From positions 27,133,426 to 27,197,425 of the forward strand of contig CP141136.1 in assembly GCA_035236585.1 (NCBI GenBank): DNA of 64,000 nucleotides, given 5' to 3'. Every line of letters begins with the position of its first letter. Position 1 is the stretch's first letter. The DNA comes from Warburgia ugandensis. Lineage: Eukaryota; Streptophyta; Magnoliopsida; Canellales; Canellaceae. Below, piece by piece: positions 47,603 to 59,027 of this stretch. The position numbers and the translations under genes were made by a program. The notes under the pieces are model-generated. The model did no database searches. It was not told the DNA's origin and worked only from the letters and a program-made list of their open reading frames with translations.

Positions 47603-47686
47603 TGGGAAGGAGAAAGTCTAAGCAGAGAGGCTGATTTGGAATGCTTCAAGTCTTGCTCAATGCCTGAACTCTCCAACTCAAAGGAT
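47603..47686 (-). repeat. Fragment resembling the SRF 5' leader
   Basis: Shares GGAGAAAGT, GATTTGGA, TGCTTCAAGTC/TGCTTGAAGTC and ACTCTCCAACTCAAAG in the same order as 17,739-17,814. It is the same orientation relative to the plus strand and carries no coding part of SRF. Confidence 0.7.
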
Positions 47687-47868
47687 TAATTTCACTATAT
47701 ATATAGACAGTCACGGTGCATGAAGCTCTCGCCTATGTGGGGTTCGCAGAAGGGGCAGACCACAAAGGTTTATAGTACACAGCTTTATCTTGTATTTTTA
47801 CAAGAGGTTGTTTTCACGCCTTGAGTCTGTGATCTCAAGGACACATGACAATAACTTTTACCTCCAAG

Positions 47869-48136
47869 TGTAACAACCGGGGTCGACCCACAGTAACAAT
47901 ATTGTCTGCCTTCCATTGATGGCGCTCATACACCGCCAGTAGTCACGGTTTTGTTCTTCCCCAGTTTTCTAGGAAAAATGCTTTGTTACCATGAGACACC
48001 ACCAACCCTTTATCAACAGCTCAATAACTTTTCCCTTAGTGATATAGGACTAATTCTCAGTCCTTCGCCTTGCCTAAAAGCCTGCCAGCCCTTTTGGCCC
48101 ACCCTCATCAGCTCGCCCTCATTAGCCAAGGCTTCA

Positions 48137-48172
<36 letters not shown>

Positions 48173-48522
48173 AATAAATTTTCCTAAAATTTTAAAATAG
48201 TGGATGTTACATCCGTGAACCTGTTGGCGTCTGTCAAGATGGCCTGAGGGTGAGCCAAGATGGCTTGAGGGGGAGGCCCCAAGATAGTCTGAGGCAACAG
48301 ACCAAGATGGTCTGAGGAGATGAAGGAGGGGAATGATTGAGAGTTAATCTCACATCGCTAAGGGAAAAGTGACTGGGCTATTGATAAGAGTGGTGAAGAC
48401 TTTACATGTAACAAGGCCTTTTTTCCCACGGGAGAAGAACAAAGCCGTGAGGGGCTAGGTATTATGGCTCTAATCTCCAAAGCGGACAATATTGTTGTGT
48501 GTGGGGCCCTCCGGCTGTTACA
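47869..48522. mobile_element. 654-base element with inverted LTR-like ends
   Basis: Starts TGTAACAACCGG and ends CCGGCTGTTACA, so the termini are inverted and also fit the TG...CA of LTRs. The flanks duplicate CCAAG (47,864-47,868 and 48,523-48,527), a 5-base target duplication. The similarity continues inward for ~200 bases when the right end is reverse-complemented: AACAATATTGTC, CACGG(T/C)TTTGTTCTTC and ACTTTTCCCTTAG recur in order. The centre holds an (ATT)n run and a GATGGCCTGAGG/GATGGCTTGAGG/GATGGTCTGAGG motif series. No protein-coding frame. Candidates are a head-to-head LTR/TRIM derivative or a fold-back element. Confidence 0.85.
48138..48170. repeat. (ATT)n microsatellite
   Basis: About eleven ATT units in the centre of the 654-base element. 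Confidence 0.95.
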
Positions 48523-49219
48523 CCAAGGCTCCCTTTCAATATTTCTTGAAAATAATATCTGTAAAAATAGTTGTGCAGCCGAACCAACATAGACATATTG
48601 GATGATATCAACCCACCATTGAGTGATCCTAACCACAACAATTGTTATTAGGGTTCTCCCGTAGAGGTTTGATATCATCCAATTGATACACTAACCATCT
48701 GGCACCCAAATGCATGACTTGATAAGGATCACTCTTCAATCTGTCAACCTTCGCATGATCCAACTGACTTATTCATCTCATTTCTCCATGTGTTTTCGAT
48801 GTCTGATATGTGGGAAGCTCTGTGTATTGGATGATTCTAGCGTCTAAAATTTGGTAAGACGAGAGTTGGATGGAAATCAGTGACATTTGTAATACAATTT
48901 GTTTTACTTACAGAGTTTATGAAACCAAACAAATCCGACATGTGGCAATTATTAATTCGCCTTTATGTTAAAATATTTTAATAAATGGAATGGGCCTTGG
49001 GCTATTTATATTTTTGGTAATTTGAGTTGGAGGCCCACTTAATCAGCTTTAATCATCACCGAGTCTCAACTTTCTGGGGCTACTTTGATTCTCACTGCCT
49101 CTCAACTTAGAAGAATGAAACTTGATACAACTTGTGGTTTTGAGAATGGCTAGTATACATTGGTTTATATAGGTCCTTGATGACCCACCTCCTAAGAAAT
49201 TCACTTCATATTTGTCTCA

Positions 49220-49359
49220 CGTGCAACGGTAAAAGTTGTTGTCATGTGACATTGAGATCATGGGTTCAAGGCTAAAAAAAAATAGCCTCTTGCAAAAACA
49301 CAAGGTAAGGCTGCGTACTATGGGCCCATGTGATCCACCCCTTCCTAGGCTGCCCTTTT
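49220..49359 (+). mobile_element. Au-type SINE, end-deleted
   Basis: Partner of 43,861 with the first bases of the head and about 45 bases before CTGCCCTTTT missing. Confidence 0.87.
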
Positions 49360-49929
49360 CAATTATAGGACTCCCACTTAGACAAGGGAAAGTGTCCCCT
49401 TTCTTTGCCTTTGGGCTGCAAGTACCTTCTCTAGAGATAATTGTTTCTCTAAACTTTAAACTTTGAATCGGGCAATCTACGTGTTTTGGTATCCGTTAAG
49501 TATGCAAAGATGGAGCAAGGAAATGAATGTGCCGGACCATACAAGGTGGTTTCCAGAAAATGTGGTGGCTGAAAACAGCTCCCTTTGTAGCCAGTTTAGC
49601 ATTCCTCCGAATACAAAGCGTCTCACTTTTGCATGTAGTAGCTTATTTTTGAATGGCCTGACCTGTTCATCTGATTGCTCTGGCTCACAGTTCAGAAAGC
49701 GCACACGTGAATTTGATGATTAAAAGAAGAATACGCGTTAAAAACTGTGCTAGAAACAGTCAAAGTTTGATATAGCACAACAAAGCCTCTTCTTGCGACT
49801 CTGTAGAAGCTGTCCATGTAAACTACACTCTCTCCAGCTAAACCACAAAAATTTGGGACGCAGCCACTGTAATCTTCCTGTCCTAGTATTCCGTCAAAAT
49901 AAATTGAGGGCACTTAATGCTGAAGTCTT

Positions 49930-50110
49930 TTGGGCAGCCTGGGTGTACGAACCTCTCATCTATCCAAGGTTTGGAGAAGGGGCGGACTACAAGGGTCTAT
50001 AGTACGCAGCCTTATCTTGTATTTTTTGTAAAAGGCTCTTTCCATGCCTTGAACTTGTGACTTTAAGGTCACATAACGACAACTTTTATCATTGCGCCAA
50101 GGCTTTCCTT
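49930..50110 (-). mobile_element. Au-type SINE
   Basis: Antisense, full length; partner of 44,607. Confidence 0.9.
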
Positions 50111-50273
50111 CATTTCTTATATCCGTAAGCCACAAAAAATTATTAACAAGCTCTTTGCTCTATGGTGTTCCTTAAGCGATTAATAAAATCTCCGTTTATA
50201 TAACTACTAGTTGCAACAAAGAAAAATAAGATGGTGAAAGAATTAGTTAACCTCATTCTTTAACCTAATTTCG

Positions 50274-50461
50274 GGGAAGGGGAGCTTTGGCGCAATGGTA
50301 AAAGTTGTCGTCGTATGACCTTGAGATCATAGGTTCAAGGCATAGAAACAACCTCTTGCAAAAATACAAGGTAAAACTAAGTACTATAAGCTCTTGTAGT
50401 CCACCCCTTCCCTAAATCATGCATAAGCGAGAGCTTGGGAGCTTGTGCACTAGGATTGCCC
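50274..50461 (+). mobile_element. Au-type SINE, full length
   Basis: Sense; intact A box (TTTGGCGCAATGG) and B box (GGTTCAAGG). Partner of 44,973, with a short GAGCTTGG duplication near the 3' end. Confidence 0.9.
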
Positions 50462-50731
50462 AGTTTCTTTCACCTAAAACGTCTTCATGTTTTTAAGTCT
50501 TTGACTGTTAAATAATAAATATCTTGAATGAGTTTATGTTACAACACATATTCGAACTTCAACTAAACAAACAATGAAGCTATCCTCATTCTTCAAACTA
50601 CCGTTTTACATGGTCTTGAAGAAGACATATCACTAAAAGAAAGCATAAACTACCGTAAAAATACTCTCATTGAGGAGAATGATGTGTGATGAATCGGATG
50701 GATGAGAAAAGATTAAACGTGTTTCTAACTA

Positions 50732-50914
50732 GAAGGGGAGTCTTGGTGCAACAGTAAAAATTGTCGTCACATGACCTCAAGGTCACGAGTTTAAGGTGTG
50801 GAATCAGCCTCTTGCAAAATGCAAGGTAAGGCTGCCTACTATAAGCCATTGTGATCCTCTCCTTCCCTGAATCCCGCATAGGCAGAAGCTTCGTGCACCA
50901 AAACTGCCATTTTT
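50732..50914 (+). mobile_element. Au-type SINE, full length
   Basis: Sense; single copy outside the duplications. Ends ACTGCCATTTTTAG. Confidence 0.9.
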
Positions 50915-51312
50915 AGTGATAACAGCAAGAAATATAGCATTTTCCTATCCTTTTCTGTAGCTAAGAGGTGACTAAAGTTTTGTTGGCACGTAATTATCTA
51001 GGCTAAGGGCTCATGAATCCGTCTTCTAAGGCACTGCCCCTTCTCCCGGCAGAAAAGGGTACAGGTTTGGATAATCGCAACCGTATAGTTCAAACAGCAA
51101 GCAGATCAGATATTTATAGCATCTGAATAAGAAATAGACGGTCAGAAACTTTTATAAGTCCAAATTCAACTTCCAAAACCATAGTTTCAGGATGTCATAA
51201 CCATCCAATCATCATGACTTTTTGTTTACCGAATGGCCCCATTCTTCTAACTTTTCGAGTCAAGCTCCAAAATCATCTTCAGTTGAGTTTTTTATCCATT
51301 CAATCACGTTTC

Positions 51313-51474
51313 GAGTCAAAGTTGCCGTCTTGTGACCTTGAGGTCACGGGTTTAAGGCATATTAACAGTTTTTTGCAAATGCAAGGTAAGGCTGTGTACT
51401 TTAGGCCTATGTGGTCCGCCCCTTTTTCAAACCCTGCATAGGTGGGAGCTTTGTGCACTGGGGCTGCCCTTTTC
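51313..51474 (+). mobile_element. Au-type SINE, A box missing
   Basis: Starts AAGTTGCCGTCTTGTGACC and ends GGGGCTGCCCTTTT. Similar flanks CAATCACGTTTCGAGTCAA and TAATCACGTTCCTGAGTCAA mark a truncated insertion. Confidence 0.88.
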
Positions 51475-51543
51475 TTAATCACGTTCCTGAGTCAAGTTCG
51501 ACGATAAGAGGAGATGGACCGAGCTATTTCAATCCAATCTTTT

Positions 51544-51670
51544 GAAGGGGAGCCTTGGTGCAATGATAAAAGTTGTCATTGTGTAACCTTGAGGTCACGG
51601 GTTCAAGGCTTAGAAGCAGTCTCTTACAAAAATGCAAGATAAGACTGTGTACTATAGGCCCTTATATTCC
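51544..51670 (+). mobile_element. Au-type SINE, 3' part missing
   Basis: Sense; head and B box intact (GGAGCCTTGGTGCAATG, GGGTTCAAGGC). It breaks off after ACTATAGGCCCTT. Confidence 0.87.
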
Positions 51671-52012
51671 TTGTGGCTCAGAAAAATATGGCTACTCACC
51701 CACAGCTATGCTAAAGCTAACGGGCCACTTTCCCTAATTGCAGCACCTAAATATCACCTCTGTTCTCTCCCTCGACCGATATATGGAACATAAGACGTAG
51801 CAAATACCAATGTCGTTGACTTTAATTAGTTACATTGGATCACTAGCCTCAATAATCTCCCCTACATTGACTTGGTTTTGTTTGTTAAACCGAGTCCTTG
51901 TTTAAGGCAGTCGGCACAAATCAGAGTCTTCAAATGTTTGTTTAAGCTTTAAAATCATGTGGCAAACATCAGCAGACAGCCTTCTCTTCGGCTCGATCAC
52001 CACAATAAACTA

Positions 52013-52070
52013 AAAAGGACAGTGCCAGTGCACGAAGCTCTCTCCCATGCAGGATCTGAAGAAGGGACGG
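52013..52070 (-). mobile_element. Au-type SINE, 3' end only, with exact target duplication
   Basis: ACCACAATAAACT occurs at 51,999-52,011 and 52,071-52,083, framing a 5'-truncated antisense insertion. Confidence 0.9.
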
Positions 52071-52284
52071 ACCACAATAAACTGCAAGTAAAATTTTCAT
52101 TTCAATCGTACGTGGCAATTTTATATACGACGTTGCGGAAGCGCACTCTTTCATATTGTATATACAAGTGCCACACCATTGAGAAAGGCTTTTGTGCAAG
52201 GAGCCTCTGGTGTGGTAGATCATGAGTTAGAGGCTGTTCATACGTGCATGCATCCAGCATTAAAAAGAAAAAAAAAGGGGGGGA

Positions 52285-52460
52285 GGGACAGTCCTTGTGC
52301 ACAAAGCTCTTACATATGCAGGGTCTGAGAAAGGGGCGAATTACAAGGGTCAATAGTATACAGCCTTACTTACACTTTGCAATAAGCTGTTTTCATGTCT
52401 TGAACCTATAACCTTAAGGTCACACGATAACAAACCTACCATACACCAGGGCTCTCCTTT
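52285..52460 (-). mobile_element. Au-type SINE
   Basis: Antisense, full length, diverged head (ACACCAGGGCTCTCC), preceded by an A/G-rich run. Confidence 0.88.
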
Positions 52461-52736
52461 TGAAAAAAAAGAAAAAAGAAAAAAAAAAAGAGAACTATTT
52501 TTCTTAGTAAATGTTGTTCAAATGGACAGACAACACGTTCACCCTTCCTCTCACAGCTGGCCTCCACAGCACGTGCGAGCACCTTATTGTAAACACACAA
52601 TCCTAGCAGAAGTTTATCATACTTAACCTAGGAATTAGCAAGAGGAAAATGGAGGTTGAAAAAAATAGTGACATGTTTAACAAGTAGGGGGGTATTATCC
52701 TTCCAAAATCACCCCAGCATGTGAACAGAAAAAAAA

Positions 52737-52917
52737 GGAGAGCAGACCGGTGCACTAAGCTCCCGCCTATGTGAGGTCCAGGGAAAGGGTGGACCACAAG
52801 GGCCTATAATACTCAGCCTTACCTTGTATTTTTACAAGAAGCTGTTTCCACACCTTTAACTTGTGACTTCAAGGTCACATGACAACAACTTTTATCATTA
52901 CCCCAAGGCTCCCCTTG
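52737..52917 (-). mobile_element. Au-type SINE
   Basis: Antisense, full length (GCAGACCGGTGCACTAAGC to CCCCAAGGCTCCCC). Confidence 0.9.
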
Positions 52918-53272
52918 TCGGGAGTCAATTCAGAGAACTAACCTGGAATCAATTAAAAGTAAGAATCAATGTCCACGAAGTCATTTATTTTCTAAATATT
53001 GATTTTTTTACCCCTTCATGCTCTATAGGAATGGTGGAATGAGGACAAACTTTGCATGGAAATTTCTATGCCAGCTTGTAGTCGCTCGGAAGAAATTTAT
53101 TTTAGTAAGTGGATAGGATAAGAAAATTACATGTTCTAGTCATTTGTAAGTATAATCTATCATCCAGTTGAAGCTTTCCCAGGACATACGCGATTAATTA
53201 ACTCAAGTCAAAACGTCTAACTTGACAAAATGAAGTCGTAGCTGAACGGGCTTTTATACCGAGGGAACATGA

Positions 53273-53462
53273 AGGGTGGTTTTTGTGCACGCCATTGCGT
53301 GGATTCATGGCCGTACGTGGGATCCAGTGAAGGGGCAGATCACAAGAGTTTATAGTACTCAGTCTTATCTTGTATTCATGCAAGAGGTTATTTCCATGCC
53401 TTGAACCAGTGACCTCAAAGTCACATAACGATAACTTTACTATTGTACAAAAGCTCCCCTTC
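53273..53462 (-). mobile_element. Au-type SINE with altered 3' end
   Basis: Antisense; the 3' end carries about 18 unrelated bases after TTTTGTGCACGC. The rest is complete to AAAGCTCCCC. Confidence 0.85.
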
Positions 53463-53707
53463 TAAATAAGAAGTACAAGGAAATGAATTTAGTCTTTTAA
53501 TTTATACTTCTGCCTAGATTTACGGATAGTATTGGAAAATATGATAAATTATTCTTAAATTTGAGCTTAATTTCGTAACTTCATATTTAATTTGGCAAAT
53601 CTGCCTAGAATGAGAATATATAACAGAAGGTTAGTCAATGTAAGTATACTTGTACCTTGTATGTGAATGTTAAGAAGATTTATACTTAACAGTTATCATA
53701 CTATATG

Positions 53708-53863
53708 AAGGGGAGCCTTGGCGCAAAGATAAAAGTTGTCATCGTGTGACCTTGAGGTCACGTGTTCAAATTCTTGCAAAAATACAACGTAAGGCTACGT
53801 GCTATAGACCCTTGTGGTCCACTCCTTCTCTGAACCCGCATAGGCGTGTAGTGGGGCTGCCCT
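53708..53863 (+). mobile_element. Au-type SINE with target-site duplication
   Basis: Sense; missing ~15 bases after the B box and a few near the 3' end. AGTTATCATACTA flanks both sides. Confidence 0.92.
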
Positions 53864-56824
53864 TTAGTTATCATACTAATGTAAAGGGTTTAATATAAAG
53901 GAAAATTAATGGATCGTTTTTTCAGATTTCCTCTGAACTCAACCTGAGAGGGGTTGACGATTTTGGTATTATTGTGTTGTAAAAGAATGTTACAATTTCA
54001 ATAAAAATCCAATAAATAAGAACATAATTTCCAAGGTACACCAATGACAATCACAAGAATCGATCGTGCGAGTGCGAGTGCGGTGCTAAGAAAAGAAAAT
54101 GGAAAATTCAAATTAAGAATTGTTCATGAATTCACAATTAAATTAATAGTTAACAGTTTCAATTTGCCTTGAGTTTTTTACTTTGTAACTGAAAATTTAT
54201 TTTTTCTATTTCATTTTAATATAATAAAAATATATTTCTACCTATATTTATTTTGTATCGTTTTGGAGGCATGCCCAAGCAATAAGGTGGTGGACTACAA
54301 ATCCTTTCTCCCAATTTAAATTTAGATGTTGCCAGCGCAATAAAACAAAAACTCGGGCCCACTCAAGGGTGTGTCTTAGTATTTATCTAAGAATGCCTAA
54401 AGACGGACCCAGATTACAGTGATCTGAGCCATTCATCTTCAAGATCTGCCATGTGTTGAATGAGCAAGCATTCGATTGAAAAACATAGTGGGCTAAAGTA
54501 TGGTGGGTCTCACTATCTCAATGATCCAAACCGTACATCTTCTGGGGTGAACAATGAATGAGTGATATATAATAGATGATTTTCAGTTTTGGTGCGTAGC
54601 TCATCCATAGCACGATCTCTGGCATATTGATGGTTTGGATCATTTAATAAGAAAAAAAGAAAGAAAGTAATTTTAACTTTAGTCTGCTTTTCCCATGAGA
54701 ACATTTGCACTCGCCACATAACAGGTCAATCGGGTCAAAGCCCTGCCCTAGATAGGCTATGCCTAGGAAAGTTTCAACCATCGGACGATCCTAGCCGCCG
54801 TTTCTTTCAGACTTGCAACGTAGACGAATACAATCGGATATCGACGAAAGCGAAGGGTTGAGATCTTCCAATTAACTATGCTCTGGGTTCCACTAGTACA
54901 CGTTCCCACCGTAATCACCAGAGTATGATAAATTTGTGGGAACCACGCAGGTAGGGAGTCGAACTCGGTGTGGGCCACGTAATCAGGGCGGATCGAGTCC
55001 CCCCACCGACGTCGCTTTGGGTTCATTGCCGTGTTTGTTTTTCAACGCAGGTCCCGCACTAGCCTTTGAAAGGGGCGACTTGGAAAAGTAGGGGGAGTAT
55101 GGGTTTTCCTTTTCTCTACTAAAAATCTGACTGTTCAAATGACTAAAATGCCCCTGCGCATTTAAATTCTCAACGACCCCATTTCTTCCTTGTTCGATTG
55201 CTAGCTGCACTCCAACCACCATCATTTTTCCTCTGGGTTTACGGTGCGAGGAATGCTAAATAAAAGTGCCTGGCATTTGCACAGGAAAGGGTCCGTCACC
55301 TTTGAATCATCTAACTCATTTATTTTTATATAGATTGATCTATTTATTTCTATGTCTATGCCACATATAAAAAATTCACACCAATGGGATGATTGAAACC
55401 ACTAGTGTTTTTAATTTTAATAATCAATGGTTATCATTTTCAACAAAAAAAAACATAGGCTATGATCATCAAACGAGTACGATTTTTGGTGTGCATGTAA
55501 TTTAAGGGTGGGCACACAAAATAAACGGGTTAGATCATCTAAAAATGACACCGTGACTAAGAAAGAAAGGGACATCTAAACCTAGAGACACTGTGTAGCA
55601 TGTGTCAATCGGTGCTTTTAATAGCTCCATGGGTGCAAACATCACAAGGCAAGGTGTTTTAGATTGCTTATCTAATCAATTAGGTGGATATTCATATAGA
55701 ACTAGAAAATTGGGTTTGGTCAAGTGAAGCAGACTCAGCTCCATTTAGAATGATTTCTTTCTTGCCTTAGGTAGGTGATCTTATAGAACTAAGAAATTAG
55801 GTTTAGCCCAAATATCACGAGTAACGCATGTTTCGGTGAACTATGCGACTTCATCTGGAAAAATTTAACATCTGAACAATTGGTCGTAGACAACTCAACA
55901 TCTGCCTTGAAATATATTTGATCGTAAGTGTGACTAATTGCTTTTCTTTGTGTCTGAGAATTAGGTTAAAGGAGTGCGAGCAATTTGCTTTGTAAATCTT
56001 GCTTGTACCAACAAAAAAAAAAAAAGGGAGTTCAAAAGCCTTAATTGAGAATATATCAATGGCCCACCTTGGCAGACATAAGAGTATAAGTCAAGAGAGA
56101 GAATGGCACTAGCATGGACCACAGTTGAATACTGTTGAGGGTATTTCAGTCATTTGTGCAATCTTTATGGCTTTTCAGTGACCGGGCTTCCTCAAACATA
56201 AAAGTCGGTGACAGGGACTTCTTTACAGTTGCCGGTGACCGGGTCGTCCCGTCGACTTGCTTGGCCTTCGCTGAACCGGAGTAAAAACTCGCCGGCACAG
56301 CCATAATCAAAACTTAATTTCGAGTAAGCAACCGCGAGATAAAAAGGCCGAACAATCTGAACCGCTAGATCTGACGCAAATTATGCTAAGATTTACTTAA
56401 TATCACTTGCAAGATGAACATTCTAATTTGACCCTGCAGCTTAGTATTACTTGGATTTTGAATTAATTGCTTAGGGTCGATTGATAAACTTTATATAATT
56501 TGGCTTATTGAACTAGGCCGGATTGTTCCAACTAAAATTATATGGATTAATCTGGCCAAAAGCAAATGACTAACATAGTTGGTTGCAAACAACTTAACAT
56601 CTCTGAACTAGGCTTTGTCGCGGTTTCGAATCGCTGCCTTTTCATTTGACTGTCAATTAGATTTTGGAGTGTATATAGTTCTTGAGTTATTTAATTGGGC
56701 ATTTTAGTTACTGTCTATGGGTAGGACCTATTCATTAATGAATTGGATTACAGCAAGTTACAACTGGCTTCAGTTTCTCATTAGACCAATTATAGTATTT
56801 AGGAGGTTTATTTTATTTTAGAGT
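53864..56824. other. Long spacer, no gene recognised
   Basis: A/T-rich DNA with a GC-richer patch at 54,720-55,250. Short minus-strand frames there (54,763-55,026, 54,983-55,225) have no recognisable domain. No Au-type SINE over about 3 kb, in contrast to the preceding 35 kb. Confidence 0.45.
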
Positions 56825-56991
56825 GGAGGGGAGACTTTGCGCAAGGGTAAAAATTGTTGCCATGTGACTTTGAGGTCATAGGTTTAAAGTGTGAAAACAG
56901 CATCTTGTAAAAAATATAAGGTAAAACTGCTTACTATAGGCCTTTGTGGTCGACCCATTCCTCAAACCCTGCAGAGGCGGGAGCTTCGTGC
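56825..56991 (+). mobile_element. Au-type SINE with target-site duplication
   Basis: Sense; TTTATTTTAG precedes and TTTATTTTAGG follows. The terminal GGGGCTGCC block is absent. Confidence 0.88.
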
Positions 56992-57687
56992 CTTTATTTT
57001 AGGTTAGAGTTCTAATGCGGCATTTGAAGAAGTAGATACTGCTTCTAAAGCCTTTTAAATTTTTTTCTTTTCTTTTTTTGAAAAAAAGATTTAAGCCATT
57101 GATCGTGTTTGGTATTTGAAAATTAGGTAATTCACGATAAATCAATGCATTTGAATAATCTTATTTACTTATTTTAAATTTTAAAAAAATTAATAAAAAT
57201 GGATGGTCGTAACATTTGACCCAAAAAGAGATGGGCTAAATATATCTGTGAACAATTTATTTCTTCTTTTTTACTATGAATGAAAAAAGATGGCATCCAC
57301 TTCTTTGGATGCTCATGAAAGTGTGTCCTGCAGAATAGTCAAAAGGTGATTTAAAGGCAAAACAAGATTATTAGAGGCTAATGATCCATAAAGCACAAGG
57401 CAAAACCCACAAATCATGGGATGCTCCTTCATTCAGTCCCAAAGTTGGCAATCAAATCCACACTATCATTACAGGATTTTCAAAATCTGCTTTCTCTAAT
57501 TCACAGGGCAAGACATCATTTGTGGGTCCTGGCTTTTCACTAGCACACAACCTGCTAAATTACACAAGGGGAAGTTCATGACGGGCCAAAAAATGTCCTT
57601 CTAGGTAGGTCCCTCTTTGAGTAATCTGAACCGTCCATCTTATTTAGCCTGCCCTAGTTAGACTTTGAAGAATTTATGCTTATTTAA

Positions 57688-57867
57688 AGAGGAGCCTTGG
57701 CGCAAAGGTAAAAGTTATTGTCATGTGACTTTGAGGTCACAGGTTCAAGGCGTGGAAATAGTCGCTTGAAAAATGCTAAGTAAGACTGTGTACTTTAGGC
57801 TCTTGTGATCCGCCCCTTCCTCAAACCCTACATAGACGGGAGTTTCGTGCACCGAAGCTGCCCTTTT
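57688..57867 (+). mobile_element. Au-type SINE with target-site duplication
   Basis: Sense, full length, with intact A box (TTGGCGCAAAGG) and B box (GGTTCAAGGC). The short repeat TTTATGC lies on both sides. Confidence 0.9.
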
Positions 57868-58099
57868 ATGCCCATTTCAACGGGCCTCTAGCTATTAGAT
57901 CTTTTACTTTAGCGTGGCATAAATTTTTGTGACTAGCCAATCTAAGGATGGGTTCAGATGGATATGATCAACGGCTAGATGACTATCTCGCTTGCTTAAG
58001 AAATTGCTCAATCTGACTAAGGGAAACTGGTTAGACAAGTTGGCTAAGTGGGTGCCTCCGGAAACCGGCCCAGAATCCACGGGATTGGATTACCGGCTT

Positions 58100-59027
58100 T
58101 TCCTACCAAATTAATACGTCCGGTCTAAAAGGGAAAGAAAATGAAGAAGAGCGGCCCCCACGGCATTTCCTTGCTTCCGAGCTCTGCTCCTTCGCTGGAT
58201 GCCGAAAATCCACAGAAATTTCGCTACTCCTTTGGAGTTTCCTACTCTCTTTAATGGCGATTTCAGCAAATGCGGTGGATGCCGTCGTCAACTGAGGTTA
58301 GGAAGGCGTTTCTCGGAGAAAGAGAATGTTTTTCCGCGTTTCACCTCTGTTTCACCTCTGAAGGTGAAGAGGAGCGATTGAGAGCGCTGCAATCCATAGA
58401 TCTGAGCTGATTTCGAGGTTCTTCTTCAGTCCGACTTCATCATTGCAAGGAAGAATCTCTTTTCCTCGGAATTAAGTACTTCGAGATCGGAAAAGAAATA
58501 GTTCGCCTCGGTTTCTGTTTCCGCTGCTGGAAGGTCAGTAGATCGATTCGATTCCTTTCCGTATAAACTTGCAGATCTCGTCCTCTGTTGTCTGTACGCT
58601 GGATCAGACTCTATGGAAGGTCAAATCTTCGGGAAAAGCTGAATTTTCCACTCATTTTGTCTCCTTTGGAACTTGAATCATAAGCTCTCGAATAACAGTA
58701 TCTTCTCAGCTCGAGAAGTAAAATAAATCGCGGAAAATTCACTGAAATCTGCTTCCAGTAATCTTGTTCTCTTGAAATTTCAGGTTTTCAGACTCATCTA
58801 GCTCCAGAAGTCTCGATAGCAATCCAACCGTTTGCAGCTCTTTTCTCCTCTCGAAAGTCTTCAAGAACGTTTTTTTTGTACTTCTCTGCTTCCTTTCCGA
58901 ATCACCGAGAAGTGAGAAGCAGTGAAAATCGCAGCAAATTCACTGATCCGTGTTTAATAATTTGTTTTCTTCAAATCTCCGCTTCTGGGAATCATCAAGT
59001 CGAGAAAAATCACTAGAAATCAGTAGA
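58100..59027 (+). promoter_or_regulatory. Promoter-proximal region and 5' leader of the methyltransferase gene
   Basis: GC content rises from ~58,100. A probable leader intron runs from AAG|GTCAGT (58,534) to TTTCAG|GTTTTC (58,783). The transcription start is not resolved. A small antisense frame (58,291-58,103) has no recognisable motif. Confidence 0.5.

Larger units (their letters stand above)
47705..48536 (-). mobile_element. Au-type SINE split by a nested element
   Basis: Antisense body at 47,705-47,868; the head end (CCAAGGCTCCC) resumes at 48,523-48,536 after a 654-base insertion. Confidence 0.88.
48548..50593 (+). repeat. ~2-kb direct duplication, copy B
   Basis: Copy of 43,373-45,284, so it includes a duplicate of the DNA upstream of the peptidase exon 1 but not the exon. 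Contains a ~220-base insertion at 48,722-48,945. Confidence 0.9.

Noticed and set aside
44370..49913. Paired 73-codon minus-strand frames at 44,591-44,370 and 49,913-49,692 that look conserved
   Set aside because: They are similar because the region is duplicated. At least eight residues differ while silent changes are few, so there is no sign of protein-level selection, and no domain is recognisable.
18328..57867. tRNA genes suggested by A-box and B-box motifs
   Set aside because: Each belongs to a SINE head; the sequences continue into the Au-type body and do not form a proper tRNA cloverleaf with acceptor stem.
58950..59027. Upstream in-frame ATG extending the methyltransferase by 26 residues
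   Set aside because: The extension looks like leader sequence, and the protein from 59,028 already starts as I expect for plant homologues. Kept only as an alternative start.
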